Shown: in pieces, positions 33,768 through 43,301 of the stretch | How the letters are laid out: the number at the start of each line of letters is the position of its first letter | Position numbering within the stretch: position 1 is the stretch's first letter | Assembly: GCF_038050405.1 (NCBI RefSeq) | Contig: NZ_CP150900.1 | Coordinates: forward strand, 1,116,001 to 1,180,000 | From: Paraburkholderia sp. IMGN_8 | Lineage (GTDB): Bacteria; Pseudomonadota; Gammaproteobacteria; Burkholderiales; Burkholderiaceae | Direction of reading: 5' to 3' | DNA length: 64,000 nt | The notes under the pieces: model-generated | Seen by the model: only the letters and a program-made list of their open reading frames with translations | What the model was told of the DNA's origin: nothing | Databases searched by the model: none | Translations under genes and position numbers: made by a program

Positions 33768-35228
33768 ATGAGCCGACTGATCATCGTATCGAACCGGGTC
33801 GCGCCGATCTCGGAGGGAGGGCCGGCGGCAGGGGGCCTGGCGGTCGGCGTGTACGACGCGCTGAAGGAAACCGGCGGCATGTGGTTCGGCTGGAGCGGCG
33901 ACGTGCTCAGCTCGGGCCAGCCGCAGATCAAGGTCGAAGAGCGCGGGCCGGTGACCTTCGCGACTATCGCGCTGATGCGCCGCGACTACGACCAGTACTA
34001 CCGCGGTTTCTCGAACGCGACGCTGTGGCCCGCGTTCCACTATCGCGCCGATCTGCTGCAATACGATCGGCACGATTTCGAGGGCTATTGCCGCGTCAAT
34101 GCATGGCTCGCGCAGCAACTCGTGCCACTGTTGCGCGAGGACGATGTGATCTGGGTCCACGACTATCACCTGATTCCGTTTGCGCAAGCGTTGCGCGCGG
34201 CCGGCGTGAAGAATCGCATCGGGTTTTTTCTGCATATTCCGTTTCCGGCTTCACAGGTCCTGCTTGCGGTGCCGCCGCATCGCGAACTGGTCGAAGCGTT
34301 GTGTTCGTTCGATCTGCTCGGGTTCCAGACCGCACCGGATCTGCGCGCGTTCTGCGACTACATCGTCAACGAGGCGAACGGCACGATCGATGTATCAACT
34401 ACGGGCCCGCTGACCATCCACGCGTTCGGCCGCACGCTGCGTGCGGCGGCTTACCCGATCGGTGTCTATCCGGACGAGATCGCCGAGCTCGCGAAAGCGG
34501 GCGAGCGCGGCAAACCGGTGCGCACGATGAAGGCGACGCTGCATTCGCGCAAGCTGATCATGAGCGTGGACCGGCTCGATTATTCGAAGGGGCTGGTCGA
34601 GCGTTTCCGCGCGTTCGAGCGGCTGCTCGAACATGCGACGGCGCAGCGCAACAAGGTTTCGTTCCTGCAAATCGCCCCGCCGACGCGTGCCGACATGAAC
34701 GCGTACCAGGACATCCGCCTGCAGCTCGAAGGCGAGTCGGGCCGTATCAACGGCCGCTTTGCCGAGCTGGACTGGACGCCGATTCTCTACATCCATAAGC
34801 AGTACGAGCGCTCGGTGCTGGCCGCGCTGTTTCGCACCGCGCACGTCGGCTACGTTACGCCGTTGCGCGATGGCATGAACCTCGTCGCCAAGGAGTACGT
34901 GTCGGCGCAGGATCCCGAAAATCCCGGCGTGCTGGTGCTGTCGCGCTTTGCCGGCGCGGCGCAGGAGCTGGACGGCGCGCTGATCGTCAATCCGGTCGAT
35001 ATCGACGGCATGGCCGACGCGCTGGCCAGGGCGCTGCAGATGCCGCTCGCGGAACGCCAGGCGCGTCACCGCGACATGATGGTGCAGTTGCGCGAGAACA
35101 ATGTGTCGGTGTGGCGCGATAACTTCATGCGCGATCTGCAGAGCGTCGATGGTGCAAAGAGCACCAGGAGCGTGAAAGCGCGTGCAGCTTCGGGCAAGCG
35201 GGCAGCGCGCGAAACATTGGCCGAATAG
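33768..35228 (+). CDS. otsA: Trehalose-6-phosphate synthase
   Basis: 486 residues from ATG 33768; the longer open frame upstream overlaps otsB in another frame and is not credible. It starts [27 protein letters not shown], the sugar-nucleotide loop of GT20. Motifs [23 protein letters not shown] and the C-terminal [15 protein letters not shown] are present. It transfers glucose from a nucleotide sugar to glucose-6-phosphate. The final ~25 residues are Lys/Arg/Ala-rich. A strong terminator follows. Confidence 0.96.
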   Translation: MSRLIIVSNRVAPISEGGPAAGGLAVGVYDALKETGGMWFGWSGDVLSSGQPQIKVEERGPVTFATIALMRRDYDQYYRGFSNATLWPAFHYRADLLQYDRHDFEGYCRVNAWLAQQLVPLLREDDVIWVHDYHLIPFAQALRAAGVKNRIGFFLHIPFPASQVLLAVPPHRELVEALCSFDLLGFQTAPDLRAFCDYIVNEANGTIDVSTTGPLTIHAFGRTLRAAAYPIGVYPDEIAELAKAGERGKPVRTMKATLHSRKLIMSVDRLDYSKGLVERFRAFERLLEHATAQRNKVSFLQIAPPTRADMNAYQDIRLQLEGESGRINGRFAELDWTPILYIHKQYERSVLAALFRTAHVGYVTPLRDGMNLVAKEYVSAQDPENPGVLVLSRFAGAAQELDGALIVNPVDIDGMADALARALQMPLAERQARHRDMMVQLRENNVSVWRDNFMRDLQSVDGAKSTRSVKARAASGKRAARETLAE

Positions 35229-35265
35229 GCCGCTATAAAGGCCGTTCGCGGCTGGTCCGGAAAAC

Positions 35266-35292
35266 AAAAAAGCCGCTCGAAAGCGGCTTTTT
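35266..35292. terminator. Terminator between otsA and the ABC exporter
   Basis: Stem AGCCGCT (35271-35277) with AGCGGCT (35282-35288), loop CGAA, flanked by A-tract and T-tract. It can serve both convergent genes. Confidence 0.85.
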
Positions 35293-35341
35293 GGTTGCTT
35301 TTTGATTGCTTCTTTCTGGGTAGCGCCGGGCGCTACGCACT

Positions 35342-37333
35342 TCAAGCCACGTGCTGTTCGTCGACCTTCTTGCCGCCGACATGCAGCGTGGTGCCCTTGC
35401 CATATTGCTTCGAAAGCAGGTCGCGATATAAGCCCGGACGCGAGCGCAGTTCTTCTGGACTGCCGTCATCAATAACTTTGCCCGTGCTCATCACAATGAT
35501 CCGGTCGAAGTTGTTCAGCGTCGACAGCCGGTGCGCGATCGCAATTACCGTGCGACCCACCATCAGCCGGTCGAGCGCCTTCTGGATCGCTTCCTCCGAC
35601 GCGCTGTCGAGTGCCGAGGTGGCTTCGTCGAGCAAGAGGATCGGCGCGTTCTTCAGAATCGCCCGTGCAATCGCGATCCGCTGACGCTGACCGCCGGACA
35701 GCTTTACACCGCGATCGCCGACGATCGTATCGAAACCTTCCGGCATCGCCTCGATGAAATCCGTGCAGCGCGCCTCGCGCGCGGCGGCGAGCACTTCTTC
35801 GCGGGTCGCCTCAGGCCGGCCGTACGCGATATTCTCGTACACCGTGCGATGGAACAGCGAGATATCCTGCGGCACCAGTGCGATCGCGTGGCGCAGGCTG
35901 TCCTGGGTGATCGCGGCGATGTCCTGGCCGTCGATCCTGATCGCGCCGCCTTGCGTTTCGTAGAAGCGCTGCAGCAGCGCGAGCACGGTGGATTTGCCCG
36001 CGCCCGACTTGCCGATCAGGCCGACCCGTTGGCCCGGTTCGATATGCAGATCGAAGTGATCGAGAATCGGCCGGCGGTGCGGATAGGCGAACGTCACGCC
36101 TTCGAAATGGACCCGGCCGCCTTGCGGCACGAGCTCGGTCGCGTCGCCGCGGTCCGGCATGCCGTGCGGTTCGAGCAGCGTGCGCACCGCTTCCGCGAGC
36201 CGCGCGACGTGCTGCGTCACGTCGACGAGCGCCACGGCCAGATCGCGCGTGCCGTGCAGGATCGTGAAGCCGAGCGAGCTGACCAGCACGATGTCGCCGG
36301 AGGTCGCCTTGCCTTGATCCCACAGCCACAGCGCCCAGCCCAGCAAGCCGGCCGACAGCAGCGCGGTGATCACCGCGTGCAGCAGGCGCAGCTTTTCCAG
36401 ATACAGCAGGCTCTGCTGGCGGGCATCCATTTCCGCTTTGACCGTCGCGCCGAAACGCTGCTGTTCGCGAAACGTCATGCCGAAGGCGCGCACGAGGCCC
36501 ATGTTGCTGATTACGTCGACCAGCTCGCCGTCCACCGACGCCGCTTTGGTCGCGAAGTGGTGATGCCGTGCCGAACCGCGGCCGGCAAGTTTGTAAAGCA
36601 CGACCGACAGAATTGCCGAGCACAGCATCAGGCCGGCTGCCATCAGCGGATTCACCGCGATGATCATCACGATCGCGCCGAGCACCGCTATACAGGGCGG
36701 CAGCACGTTCCACGCGGTGGTGTTCTCGGCGGTGTAAACCGCGTTCGAGGTTGCCGTGATGCGGCTCGCGAGCATGCCGGGCTGTTTCTCGGCGTAGTAG
36801 GTGGGCGAATGGCCGCTCAGATACTGGAACAGGTCGCGCCGCAAGTCGCCGGTAACAGCAACGAAGGTATGCGCGGCGACCCAGCCGCCGACCCGCCACA
36901 GCAGGTTGTCGGCGGCGATCAAACCGACGAGGATGGCAAATGCCCCCCACAGCGGGCCGGGATGATGCCGGCCTTCGCCGAGCACGTCGATCAGATGTTT
37001 GATCGCGTATTGCGAAGCGAGCGCACAGCCGACGGCCGCGATCACGCTGCACAGGACGATCGCATGCGCGAGCGGGTGGCGGCGGATAAAGCGGAAGAGA
37101 AACGCAAGCGGCCGATGCGCATAGCTCGCGAGCTTTGCGTTGTGGGCATTACGCTGGGCGACGGTTGAGTGTTCCAATTGATCGTGAGGTCGGAGTGTTT
37201 CAGGTTGTGCATGCAAGGCACGGGCCACGGCAAGTTGCTCGCCGCGAAGCCGATGCTTCGCATTGTAAACATGCAAAAGCGATTGCGCCCTGTGTATCCG
37301 GCGCGTTGACGCGACTGATTTCGCGATAGACAT
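35342..37333 (-). CDS. ABC exporter (fused membrane and ATPase domains), start uncertain
   Basis: Up to 663 residues from the ATG at 37331-37333; the frame is open to 37423. The first ~50-85 residues are Arg/His/Gln-rich and may not be translated. A six-helix membrane domain starts near PLAHAIVLCSVIAAVGCAL. The ATPase domain has Walker A GLIGKSGAGKST, signature LSGGQRQR and Walker B ILLLDEATSALD, with the H-loop in AIAHRLST. It is a half-size type IV (MsbA-like) exporter acting as a homodimer, or with the related exporter at 40.8-42.7 kb. The substrate is unknown. Confidence 0.9.
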   Translation of the reverse strand: MSIAKSVASTRRIHRAQSLLHVYNAKHRLRGEQLAVARALHAQPETLRPHDQLEHSTVAQRNAHNAKLASYAHRPLAFLFRFIRRHPLAHAIVLCSVIAAVGCALASQYAIKHLIDVLGEGRHHPGPLWGAFAILVGLIAADNLLWRVGGWVAAHTFVAVTGDLRRDLFQYLSGHSPTYYAEKQPGMLASRITATSNAVYTAENTTAWNVLPPCIAVLGAIVMIIAVNPLMAAGLMLCSAILSVVLYKLAGRGSARHHHFATKAASVDGELVDVISNMGLVRAFGMTFREQQRFGATVKAEMDARQQSLLYLEKLRLLHAVITALLSAGLLGWALWLWDQGKATSGDIVLVSSLGFTILHGTRDLAVALVDVTQHVARLAEAVRTLLEPHGMPDRGDATELVPQGGRVHFEGVTFAYPHRRPILDHFDLHIEPGQRVGLIGKSGAGKSTVLALLQRFYETQGGAIRIDGQDIAAITQDSLRHAIALVPQDISLFHRTVYENIAYGRPEATREEVLAAAREARCTDFIEAMPEGFDTIVGDRGVKLSGGQRQRIAIARAILKNAPILLLDEATSALDSASEEAIQKALDRLMVGRTVIAIAHRLSTLNNFDRIIVMSTGKVIDDGSPEELRSRPGLYRDLLSKQYGKGTTLHVGGKKVDEQHVA

Positions 37334-37423
37334 CCGCGACCTACCATTGCTCGACCAGCCGACGGGGCGCTGGTTCACGCAGGCTGCGGAATATTTCGGG
37401 ATATAATTACAAATTGCATTCAA

Positions 37424-37872
37424 TTTTGCCGGTGCGTTTCTTCAACGGATGCCGGCAAAGTTCGCGGTGGCTCTGCATGCGCCGCGTTCGATCTGCGCGC
37501 CGCGAGCCAGTCGCTAATGTAGAACTGTCTTAGAAAACAAGGGTTTGCAAAGTGTTTCGCGTTTGTAACAACGTAAAGACTTTGAAATGTTGTGCTGCAG
37601 CGCAAATTCCGGCACCGATAATGCAGCCTCTGTTGGCCCAGCGAAATATCTGACAGTTTGTCAACGTAGGTGTTGCGTGTGCGTTTACCGGCACATGCGC
37701 AGACGGTGACGACATCGATCTGGGCTCACTACCCAAGCGATCCATCGCAGGATTTCTCGAAAGAAACAGGCCCGTGCCGGGATCAACCGGCAAGACTGCC
37801 CTGGCGAGCAAGCGAGTCGCTTTTAACCAAACGCAGTACTTTTGCCTGATTTTTTACGAGGAGTTCTCCATT
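37424..37872. other. Long non-coding region before the glycosyltransferase
   Basis: About 450 bases with no supported gene and lower GC than flanking DNA. It lies between divergent genes and should hold both promoters. AT-rich blocks at 37540-37600 (including TTGCAA and TTTGTAAC) are the likeliest promoter area. The glycosyltransferase may have a long 5' leader. Confidence 0.4.
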
Positions 37873-38937
37873 ATGCGAATCGCTCAAATCGCTCCGTTGC
37901 ACGAGGCGGTTCCTCCCAAGCTGTATGGCGGCACGGAACGTGTGGTGTCCTACCTGACCGAAGCACTGGTCGAACAGGGCCATGACGTGACGCTTTTTGC
38001 GAGCGGCGATTCGCAGACCTCGGCGAAACTCGAAGCTTTCTGGCCGCAGGCGCTACGCCTCGACCCGACGATTCGCGACGTGATGGCGCCGCACATGCTG
38101 CTTCTCGAAGAAGTGCGCCGCCGTGCGGATGAATTCGACGTGCTGCATTTCCACATCGATTACTACCCGTTCTCGCTGTTCGCCCGTCAGCCGGTGCCGT
38201 TCCTGACCACGCTGCATGGCCGTCTCGATCTGCCGGAATTGCAACCCATCTTCAATACGTTCAGCGACGTGCCGGTGGTGTCGATTTCGGACAACCAGCG
38301 CATCCCGCTGCAACAGGCGAACTGGCTGCAAACCGTCTATCACGGTCTGCCGGAAAACCTGCTCACGCCGATCAAGGACGTCGAGCCGGGCTACCTCGCG
38401 TTCCTCGGCCGCATCTCGCCGGAAAAGCGCCTGGACACGGCGATCCGTATCGCTGAACAGGCTGGCATGAAGATCAAGGTTGCTGCCAAGCTCGACAAGG
38501 CTGACCGCGCGTATTACGACGAAGTGATCAAGCCGCTGATGGCGCTGCCGCACGTCGAATACATCGGCGAAATCAGCGAAGCCGAAAAAACCGAATTCCT
38601 CGGCAATGCGCACGCGCTGCTGTTCCCGATCGACTGGCCGGAGCCCTTCGGTCTGGTGATGATCGAGGCAATGGCTTGCGGTACGCCGGTGATCGCGTTC
38701 AATCGCGGTTCGGTGCCGGAAGTGATCGAAAACGGCGTGTCGGGCTTTGTCGTCGAAGACGAAATCAGCGCGGTCGCTGCCGTGAAGCGTCTGCACACGC
38801 TGCCGCGCGCCACGGTGCGCAAGGCGTTCGAATCGCGCTTCTCGTCGAAGGTGATGGCGCAGAACTACGTCGCCACTTACGAGGAGCTGCTGCGTCAGAA
38901 GCACCGTACGGTGCTGCGCGAAGTCAACGCCGGCTAA
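37873..38937 (+). CDS. Family 4-type glycosyltransferase
   Basis: 354 residues from ATG 37873, which has GAGGAG at the right distance upstream. The N-terminal GT-B domain includes MRIAQIAPLHEAVPPKLYGGTERVVSYLTEAL, with the donor/acceptor loop YGGTER. The C-terminal domain has GYLAFLGRISPEKRLDTAIRIAEQAG and the EX7E-like PEPFGLVMIEAMACGTPVIAF. It is a retaining sugar transferase of GT4 type; donor and acceptor are unknown. Close to the trehalose genes and exporters, but not in an obvious operon with them. Confidence 0.9.
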   Translation: MRIAQIAPLHEAVPPKLYGGTERVVSYLTEALVEQGHDVTLFASGDSQTSAKLEAFWPQALRLDPTIRDVMAPHMLLLEEVRRRADEFDVLHFHIDYYPFSLFARQPVPFLTTLHGRLDLPELQPIFNTFSDVPVVSISDNQRIPLQQANWLQTVYHGLPENLLTPIKDVEPGYLAFLGRISPEKRLDTAIRIAEQAGMKIKVAAKLDKADRAYYDEVIKPLMALPHVEYIGEISEAEKTEFLGNAHALLFPIDWPEPFGLVMIEAMACGTPVIAFNRGSVPEVIENGVSGFVVEDEISAVAAVKRLHTLPRATVRKAFESRFSSKVMAQNYVATYEELLRQKHRTVLREVNAG

Positions 38938-39019
38938 TACCTGGTTGGTCAAGGCGTGGTAAAAACACGGTAAAAAGCAGTAGAAGCCGGCTTGCGGAGT
39001 GCTTCCGCCAGCTGCCAGC

Positions 39020-39056
39020 AACGCCCCGCGTGCGTCATGCCCGCGGGGCGTTGTTG
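39020..39056 (+). terminator. Terminator after the glycosyltransferase
   Basis: Stem AACGCCCCGCG (39020-39030) with CGCGGGGCGTT (39042-39052), an 11-base loop, then TGTTG. The T-tract is short. Confidence 0.6.
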
Positions 39057-39194
39057 CATGCGCGCCGCGTTTTTTCGCGCCAGCGGCAGAAAGTACGGTT
39101 TTCGGGCCGGCAAGCGTGAGTCTCCCTCCGTAATATCCCTATAATGGCCGAGCCGCAAATTTGGCTGCGGCGCGCTGACGAAAAGGAGGATGCC

Positions 39195-40052
39195 TTGGCG
39201 AGAACGAAAGAGACGCGTGCGAACGCGGCGCCCGGCGCCGGAACGATTTTCGCGTTGCGCGCCATCGGTCTCGTGCTTCTGACTCGCTGGCTTTTTTCGA
39301 TGGCGCAGATGGATCTGGGCGCCTCGCTGGCGGCGATGGTGTCGTCGCCGTGGGCGTGCATCAATCTTGTCTTCCTGTTCCTGCTGATTTTTCTGCCGGG
39401 CGCCCGCGCGTTGGCCGAGCGGCCGTTTCATCCGTTGCCGCAATGGCTGCGGCAGGCGCTGCGTCTGTTTGCTTTCCTCGGGTTCCTGTTCGCAGCGTGG
39501 TCGGTCGGCGCCTTTGCGGCAAGCGCGGGTTGGCGGCGCGCCGCGCAAGCGGTGGCGGCCACCAATGGCTGGCTACTGGCCGCGCCGGCGTTGTACGCGG
39601 CCGTCATGTGGATCTGCCGGCCGCGCGCGCTGTGGCGCACCAATATTGCCGCACGACGCTTCGCAATTGGCCGCTACGCGGTCGCGCTCGATCCGGCGAC
39701 GCGTACCGTGGTCGTGTGGGCCGAGCGTCGTAAGGTCGGTCAGTACGATGCACGTGAGTTGTCCGTGCGTTGGCCGGCAGGGCAGGGTATGACGAGCCCG
39801 CCGACGCCAACGCCTGCAGTGGCTTTCGGCGGCACTGTCGGTGAGCCGGGCGTGACTTCGGCGCCGGTTAGGGCGGCTGCTACGGCTTCGCTTGCTCGCG
39901 ACGGCTTCGGCCGGCGGCCGAAAATCGAATTGCTATGGGATTCGCCGGCTGCGGCGGGTCACAACCGGCAAACCGTGTTCCGCGCCGCGCTCGCTACTGA
40001 AGGCGATCGGGTCGCCGCTCGGGCGCTCGATATGTCGTTGCGGCAAGTTTGA
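39195..40052 (+). CDS. Membrane protein of unknown function, TTG start
   Basis: 285 residues if started at TTG 39195. AAGGAGG lies five bases upstream, the best ribosome site in the area; an ATG upstream at 39144 has none. Hydrophobic segments are at FALRAIGLVLLTRWLFSM, CINLVFLFLLIFLPG, LRLFAFLGFLFAAWSVGAFAA and GWLLAAPALYAAVMWI. A soluble C-terminal part follows, with a Pro/Ala-rich linker. No known domain is recognised. Confidence 0.7.
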   Translation: MARTKETRANAAPGAGTIFALRAIGLVLLTRWLFSMAQMDLGASLAAMVSSPWACINLVFLFLLIFLPGARALAERPFHPLPQWLRQALRLFAFLGFLFAAWSVGAFAASAGWRRAAQAVAATNGWLLAAPALYAAVMWICRPRALWRTNIAARRFAIGRYAVALDPATRTVVVWAERRKVGQYDARELSVRWPAGQGMTSPPTPTPAVAFGGTVGEPGVTSAPVRAAATASLARDGFGRRPKIELLWDSPAAAGHNRQTVFRAALATEGDRVAARALDMSLRQV

Positions 40053-40216
40053 ATCGGGCAGTTCGAGCAAATCGACGGCGCCTGCGGTCCGAAGCATGCA
40101 TAGCGTAGAAAGCCCATACTGAGCATCAATGAGGCAACGCCGCCCGGCGCGTCCAGCGCGAATGCGGGCGAGTGAGAAATACATCGATCGTGTCGCGTCC
40201 TTTTACAGGAGTCGCT

Positions 40217-40681
40217 ATGCTGGTTCGCTGGTTGTTTGCCGCCGTTCACCTGCTTGCTTATGGCTTTGCGCTCGCGTCGATTCTCCGGCGCACCTGGGCG
40301 CTGCGCCGCGCCACTGTCCCTGCCGCGTTACGGTCCGTTTTCCGTGCCGACACTGGGTGGGGCATCTCGGCACTGTTCCTGATCGTAACCGGTTTGATGC
40401 GCGCCTTCGGCGGCTTCGAAAAGGGCGCCGACTACTATCTTCATGAGCCGCTGTTTCACGTCAAGATGACGCTGCTCGTGCTGATTCTCATCCTCGAAGT
40501 CCCGCCGATGCTCGCCCTAATGCGTTGGCGTGCCGCACTTCGCAAAGGCAGTCCGCCGGATCTGCGGCGAGCGCGCAGGTTCGCCCATATCAGCGTGATC
40601 CAGACGGTGTTGCTGATCGCGATGGTGTTCGCCGCATCGGGGATGGCGCGCGGCATCGGGTTGCCGGTGGGCGTGGTCTAA
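40217..40681 (+). CDS. DUF2214-like membrane protein
   Basis: 154 residues from ATG 40217, with CAGGAG upstream. Four membrane segments: LVRWLFAAVHLLAYGFALAS, GISALFLIVTGLMRAFGG, MTLLVLILILEVPPMLAL and ISVIQTVLLIAMVFAASGMARGIG. FRADTGWGISALFLIVTGLMR and KGADYYLHEPLFHVKM match the DUF2214 family as I know it. Function is unknown; the conserved His in LLAY/FHVKM segments might bind haem or metal, which is speculative. Confidence 0.7.
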   Translation: MLVRWLFAAVHLLAYGFALASILRRTWALRRATVPAALRSVFRADTGWGISALFLIVTGLMRAFGGFEKGADYYLHEPLFHVKMTLLVLILILEVPPMLALMRWRAALRKGSPPDLRRARRFAHISVIQTVLLIAMVFAASGMARGIGLPVGVV

Positions 40682-40824
40682 TCTCGGGCACGCTTGTTGT
40701 TAGAGCATTAGTGGATGAGGATGCAGATACGACCGACGCGAGTCTCAAAGCGGGAGCGCCGGCGTGCAAAGCGTGTCGTAGCCTGCTGCTCACCGGCGCC
40801 TCCGTCTCGCACAACTAAAGCAAT

Positions 40825-42702
40825 TTACTTCCCCACCAGCAACGTCGAATCGTCCGTCCGATTTGCCTTCGCGCCAGTGGTTTTGTGCATGACCTCCGAA
40901 TCGGCCAGTCCCTTGATCAGCTCCAGCGCCTGACGTTCGAACAAGCGGCGGTACAGGCCGTTCTCGAGCTTGATCAGCGTCTCGTGGTCGCCTTCCTCGA
41001 TGATCTTGCCCTTGTCCAGCACCAGCAGCCTGTCGAGCGCTCGCACAGTGGAAAGACGGTGCGCCACCACCAGCGTCGTGCGGCCCGTCATCAGCCGCTC
41101 CATCGCCTGCTGGATCAGTACTTCGCTTTCGCTGTCGAGGCTCGACGTCGCTTCGTCCAGAATCAGGATCGGCGCGTCAGCAAGGAACGCCCGCGCGATA
41201 GCGACCCGCTGACGTTCGCCGCCCGAGAGTTTGATGCCACGCTCACCCACCAGCGTGTCGTACCCGTCGGGCAGCGCCGCGATGAAGCCATGAGCGCTGG
41301 CGAGCCTTGCCGCGCGTTCGATCTCGGCACGGCTCGCGCCGGGCCGCGCATACGCGATGTTCTCGGCAAGCGACCGATGAAACAGCACGGGCTCCTGCTG
41401 AACGATTGCAATCTGGCTGCGCAACGATGCTTGCTGCACACGGGCGATGTCCTGGCCGTCGATCGTGATCCGGCCTTCCGAGATGTCGTATAGCCGCTGG
41501 ATCAGCTTGATGAACGTCGTCTTGCCGGACCCTGAATGCCCGACCAGCCCCACGCGTTCGCCCGGGGCAATGCGCACGGAGAAATCGTCATAGAGCGGCG
41601 TCGCGTTCGCGCCATAGTGGAAGGCGACATGTTCGAAGCGGATCTCGCCCCGGCCGATCGAGATCGGACCCGCGCCGGGTCGGTCTTCGATGCCGAGCGG
41701 TTGGCTCTCCAGCGACACCAGTTCTTCCATGTCGTTGACCGAGCGCTGAAGGTTGCGGATATGCATGCCCACTTCGCGCAGATAGCCCTGCAGCATGAAG
41801 AACATCGTTAGCGCGAACGTGATGTCGCCGACGCTTGCCTCGCCACGCGCCCACAGCAGCAGCGCCGCGCCGAGGATCGCGGATTGAATTGCCACCAGCA
41901 TGCCGCCCTGTACGCCGCCATTGATCGTGCCGCGCATCCACGTGCGGCGCGTGCGATGACGCCATTTGCCGATCACACGGGCAAGCAGGCGTTCTTCGCG
42001 GTCTTCGGCGCCGAATGCCTTCACCACGCCGTTGCAACTGACCGCATCGGCGAGCGCGCCGCCCATGCGCGTATCCCATGCGTTCGCAAGGCGCGCGGCG
42101 GGCGCGACGAAGCCGAGCGACAGCGCAACCGTCACCGCGATATACAAGACAGAGCCGACACCGACGACCGCGCCCATCAAGGGCCAGCGCATGCCCAGCA
42201 ACACCGTCGCGCCGACCAGCATGACCAGCGACGGGAACAGTGCGATCAGCAGCGTGTCGTTGAGCAAATCGAGCGCCCACATACCGCGCGTGATTTTGCG
42301 CACCGTGGATCCGGCGAAGCTGTTGGCGTGCCAGTCGGTCGAAAAGCGCTGCACCCGATGAAACGCATTCGCGGCGATCTCGCTCATCATCTTGAGCGTC
42401 AGCTTGATGATGTTGAAGAAAACGCCCTGACGAAGCAGGGTGGCGCCGAGCCCGAGTGCGCTCAGCACGCAGAAGTCCGTGAGCGCCGCGTGCCAGACGT
42501 TGTCGTTGCCGGCCGAGCCTGACGCGATCGCGTCGACGAGCCGCCCGGCGAACATCGGCGTGAGCACGTCGGCCAATGCCGAGAACAGCACCAGCACCGT
42601 AATGGCGAAGATGCGCCAAGGCTGCCGGACCCAGTGACGGAAGGTGAAGCCGAGGACGTCCTTGAAGGCTTGTCCGCGAAAGTCGAGTTTTTTTCTGGTC
42701 AT
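40825..42702 (-). CDS. ABC exporter (fused membrane and ATPase domains)
   Basis: 625 residues from MTRKKLDFRGQ (ATG at 42700-42702). Six-helix membrane domain from about residue 25 to 320. ATPase domain: Walker A GLVGHSGSGKTTF, signature LSGGERQR, Walker B ILILDEATSSLD and H-loop in VVAHRLST. The C-terminal ~30 residues extend beyond the ATPase fold. It is a half-size exporter. The 5' leader carries a 20-codon ORF and stem-loops, suggesting post-transcriptional control. The substrate is unknown; it is a paralogue of the exporter at 35.3-37.3 kb. Confidence 0.92.
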   Translation of the reverse strand: MTRKKLDFRGQAFKDVLGFTFRHWVRQPWRIFAITVLVLFSALADVLTPMFAGRLVDAIASGSAGNDNVWHAALTDFCVLSALGLGATLLRQGVFFNIIKLTLKMMSEIAANAFHRVQRFSTDWHANSFAGSTVRKITRGMWALDLLNDTLLIALFPSLVMLVGATVLLGMRWPLMGAVVGVGSVLYIAVTVALSLGFVAPAARLANAWDTRMGGALADAVSCNGVVKAFGAEDREERLLARVIGKWRHRTRRTWMRGTINGGVQGGMLVAIQSAILGAALLLWARGEASVGDITFALTMFFMLQGYLREVGMHIRNLQRSVNDMEELVSLESQPLGIEDRPGAGPISIGRGEIRFEHVAFHYGANATPLYDDFSVRIAPGERVGLVGHSGSGKTTFIKLIQRLYDISEGRITIDGQDIARVQQASLRSQIAIVQQEPVLFHRSLAENIAYARPGASRAEIERAARLASAHGFIAALPDGYDTLVGERGIKLSGGERQRVAIARAFLADAPILILDEATSSLDSESEVLIQQAMERLMTGRTTLVVAHRLSTVRALDRLLVLDKGKIIEEGDHETLIKLENGLYRRLFERQALELIKGLADSEVMHKTTGAKANRTDDSTLLVGK

Positions 42703-42760
42703 TTGCCACGACCCGGTGGCGCATGAGCGCACCGAGGTTCCAGTCAGAAGCGAAAGGACG

Positions 42761-42811
42761 AGACAGTCGGAGGGCGCCAGAAAGTACTGGCAAAAAGACT
42801 GCGGACTGTCT
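42761..42811 (-). promoter_or_regulatory. Stem-loop structure in the ABC exporter leader
   Basis: Eight-base arms AGACAGTC (42761-42768) and GACTGTCT (42804-42811) enclose an inner hairpin GCCAG/CTGGC (42776-42780 with 42787-42791). The structure lies between the stop of the short leader ORF and the exporter start, where an attenuator or ribosome-access switch would sit. Confidence 0.5.
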
Positions 42812-42858
42812 GGGAATTGCGCGGGAGCCTGTTCAGGCAGAACCGCGTGTGCGGCGAT

Positions 42859-42921
42859 TTAACGTCGCGAGAATGGCCACGAGACGACCATGCCAGGGAC
42901 GGCGATATGCACTGCGAACAT
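42859..42921 (-). CDS. 20-codon leader ORF upstream of ABC exporter
   Basis: ATG at 42919-42921, 20 codons, TAA at 42859-42861. AGGGAGG lies six bases before the ATG, among the strongest ribosome sites in the window. The peptide (MFAVHIAVPG, then MVVSWPFSRR) is hydrophobic with an Arg-Arg end. Its stop is 156 bases before the exporter ATG, with stem-loops in between. It could be a regulatory leader peptide or a small membrane peptide. I know of no named family. Confidence 0.5.
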   Translation of the reverse strand: MFAVHIAVPGMVVSWPFSRR

Positions 42922-43110
42922 GTGACGCCTCCCTGTAGTCGATGAGGTGAAGAGGATGTAAGACGGGGCGAGTGCCCGAAAGCTGACTATAGCAGCACTC
43001 TTAAGCGGTCGCAATCGTACGAAGATTCGCTGTTGACTTCGAACTGGGACAGTGCTCTCGCGTTGCTATGTGCTGACGTGATCACCGCGGCATAGGATGC
43101 GAAATCCCGC
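42922..43110. other. Non-coding region upstream of the leader ORF
   Basis: About 190 bases with no gene, expected to carry the promoter of the leader ORF and exporter on the minus strand. Confidence 0.3.
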
Positions 43111-43150
43111 AAAAAGAAAAGGGCTCACGTATTTCTACGTAAGCCCTTTA
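43111..43150 (-). terminator. Terminator of tRNA-Val
   Basis: On the minus strand an imperfect stem AAGGGCTTACGTA with TACGTGAGCCCTT around a 4-base loop is followed by TTTCTTTTT. It lies 29 bases after the tRNA-Val 3' end. Confidence 0.8.
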
Positions 43151-43178
43151 TTCTTCGGTGATCGACACACCAAGATTC

Positions 43179-43253
43179 TGGTGGGTAGTACTGGGATCGA
43201 ACCAGTGACCCCTGCCGTGTGAAGGCAGTGCTCTACCGCTGAGCTAACCACCC
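43179..43253 (-). tRNA. tRNA-Val (CAC)
   Basis: 75 bases on the minus strand including encoded CCA. GGGTGGT acceptor, D arm with AGCTCAGCGGTAGAGC, anticodon loop TTCACAC (anticodon CAC), T arm CTGGTTCGATCCCAG. The anticodon stem CTGCC/GGCAG is perfect. Confidence 0.95.
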
Positions 43254-43301
43254 GAAGAGAGCCGAATTATGTCAGGGATTTACCCACTCGTAAAGTACTT
43301 T

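Noticed and set aside
35531..37168. 545-codon open frame opposite the first ABC exporter
   Set aside because: Composition typical of the complement of a high-GC gene; the exporter has all motifs in the other strand.
41588..42793. 401-codon minus-strand frame overlapping the second ABC exporter
   Set aside because: Alternative frame of the exporter with Arg/Ala-rich sequence and no domain; its start lies within the leader stem-loops.
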